Assembly (NCBI GenBank): GCA_025354965.1
Contig: JANXLW010000429.1
Span: forward strand, 1-6,605
Direction of reading: 5' to 3'
DNA: 6,605 nucleotides
Source of the DNA: Betaproteobacteria bacterium
GTDB taxonomy: Bacteria; Pseudomonadota; Gammaproteobacteria; Burkholderiales; Burkholderiaceae_C
Positions 5,951-6,605 of the stretch are shown here, in pieces. The translations under genes were made by a program, and so were the position numbers. Below the pieces are notes generated by a model, which was given only the letters and a program-made list of their open reading frames with translations, made no database searches and was not told where the DNA came from. The stretch's first letter is position 1; each line of letters starts with the position of its first letter.

Positions 5951-6605
5951 ATGACCAGCGCCACACTACATTCGCCCATTCCAGTCGCTCTCAAGCAAGA
6001 TGCCACCATCATCGGCCTGGTGGGGTTGGCCCATGCCAGTTCGCATTTTGCCCACTTGTTGCTGCCGCTGATGTTTCCGGTGTTCATGAAAGAGTTCGGC
6101 TTGAGTTACTCCGAGTTGGGCCTGTTGATGAGCACTTTTTTTGTCGTTTCGGGGTTGGGGCAGGCCAGTGCCGGTTTTGTAGTTGATCGGCTGGGTGCGC
6201 GACCGTTGTTGTTTGTGGCGCTGGGTATTTTTGTGCTGGCGTGCGGCGCCGCATCGATGGTGACCGGTTACACCGGCTTGTTGGCGGTGGCCGCGCTGGC
6301 CGGCTTGGGCAACGCCACTTTTCACCCGGTTGACTTTACTATTTTGAACCAGCGCGTGTCCGCCCCACGGCTGGGTTATGCCTTCAGTGCCCATGGCTTG
6401 ACGGGCAACTTGGGCTGGGCCGTGGCGCCGGTGTTTTTTGCCACCATCAGCAGCCTGTACAACTGGCGAACAGCCTATCTGGCAGCGGCGGCGATGTACG
6501 TGTGCATCTTGCTGCTGCTGATGACGCAGCGCGACAAACTGAGCACGCACACCGTGACGCAGCACCCCGATACCCCGGCAGAACACAGCATGGCTTTCAT
6601 GAAGC
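5951..6605 (+). CDS. Major facilitator superfamily (MFS) transporter, N-terminal part (runs off window end)
   Basis: An open frame starts at ATG 5951 and continues for 218 codons to the window end without a stop. The visible part holds about six hydrophobic helices (approximately residues 20-42, 53-76, 86-106, 108-128, 144-168 and 172-192), followed by a hydrophilic stretch (QRDKLSTHTVTQHPDTPAEH) that fits the central cytoplasmic loop between the two six-helix halves. The loop between helices 2 and 3, GFVVDRLGARPLL (75-87), matches MFS motif A (GxxxDRxGxRxxL). ATFHPVDFTILN (122-133) and AHGLTGNLGWAVAP (147-160) resemble fosmidomycin-resistance-like and related MFS carriers, but the substrate is not determinable. 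Full-length relatives have about 390-420 residues, so roughly half is missing beyond 6605. No Shine-Dalgarno is evident; ACCATAG lies just before the start. A 63-base spacer separates it from the divergent DMT gene. Confidence 0.88.
   Translation, partial: MTSATLHSPIPVALKQDATIIGLVGLAHASSHFAHLLLPLMFPVFMKEFGLSYSELGLLMSTFFVVSGLGQASAGFVVDRLGARPLLFVALGIFVLACGAASMVTGYTGLLAVAALAGLGNATFHPVDFTILNQRVSAPRLGYAFSAHGLTGNLGWAVAPVFFATISSLYNWRTAYLAAAAMYVCILLLLMTQRDKLSTHTVTQHPDTPAEHSMAFMK

Noticed and set aside
5367..5954. A 195-codon open frame on the + strand opposite the DMT transporter
   Set aside because: No coherent domain, and low-complexity Ser/Pro/Arg composition. The - strand frame encodes an unmistakable ten-helix transporter.
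5966..6586. A 206-codon open frame on the - strand opposite the MFS gene
   Set aside because: Its translation is rich in Gln, His and Arg with no recognisable domain, whereas the + strand frame from 5951 gives clear membrane helices and MFS motif A. It is an antisense shadow.

Overview
This window reads as chromosomal DNA from a GC-rich betaproteobacterium, probably Burkholderiales/Comamonadaceae. That assignment is an inference from the protein wording, the GC-rich codon use and the dense gene packing; no rRNA or other taxonomic marker is present. No tRNA, rRNA, CRISPR array, insertion sequence or phage gene was seen.

Bases 1-4506 are the distal part of a histidine-utilisation (hut) operon, all on the + strand. 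It runs hutC (repressor, 5' end outside the window), hutD, hutI, hutG, hutF. Every junction overlaps: three are identical 4-base ATGA stop/start overlaps and the last is an 11-base overlap, so one co-translated message is likely. The enzymes present are imidazolonepropionase (HutI), formimidoylglutamate deiminase (HutF) and N-formylglutamate deformylase (HutG). Having both HutF and HutG points to the five-step route, in which formimidoylglutamate goes to formylglutamate plus ammonia and then to glutamate plus formate. Histidine ammonia-lyase (HutH) and urocanase (HutU) are not here and are expected upstream or elsewhere.

Bases 4507-4930 contain no intact gene. They hold two gene fragments facing each other: the first 42 codons of a PaaI/hotdog-type thioesterase (+ strand) and the first 48 codons of an ArsR-family regulator (- strand). 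Both stop matching their families at the same point, about base 4660. The simplest explanation is a deletion that removed the 3' ends of a convergent gene pair. A 22-bp near-perfect palindrome lies over the start of the ArsR fragment and may be its old operator.

Bases 4931-5887 (- strand) encode a ten-helix EamA/DMT-type transporter with a GTG start and a strikingly histidine-rich C-terminal tail. After a 63-base divergent spacer, a major facilitator superfamily transporter starts at 5951 on the + strand and runs off the window end. The substrates of both transporters are unknown.

The hut enzymes form a standard catabolic system. The least ordinary features are the double-truncation scar, the palindrome, the His-rich transporter tail, and a recurring ACAATAG-like element 4-5 bases before three start codons that lack a clear Shine-Dalgarno sequence.
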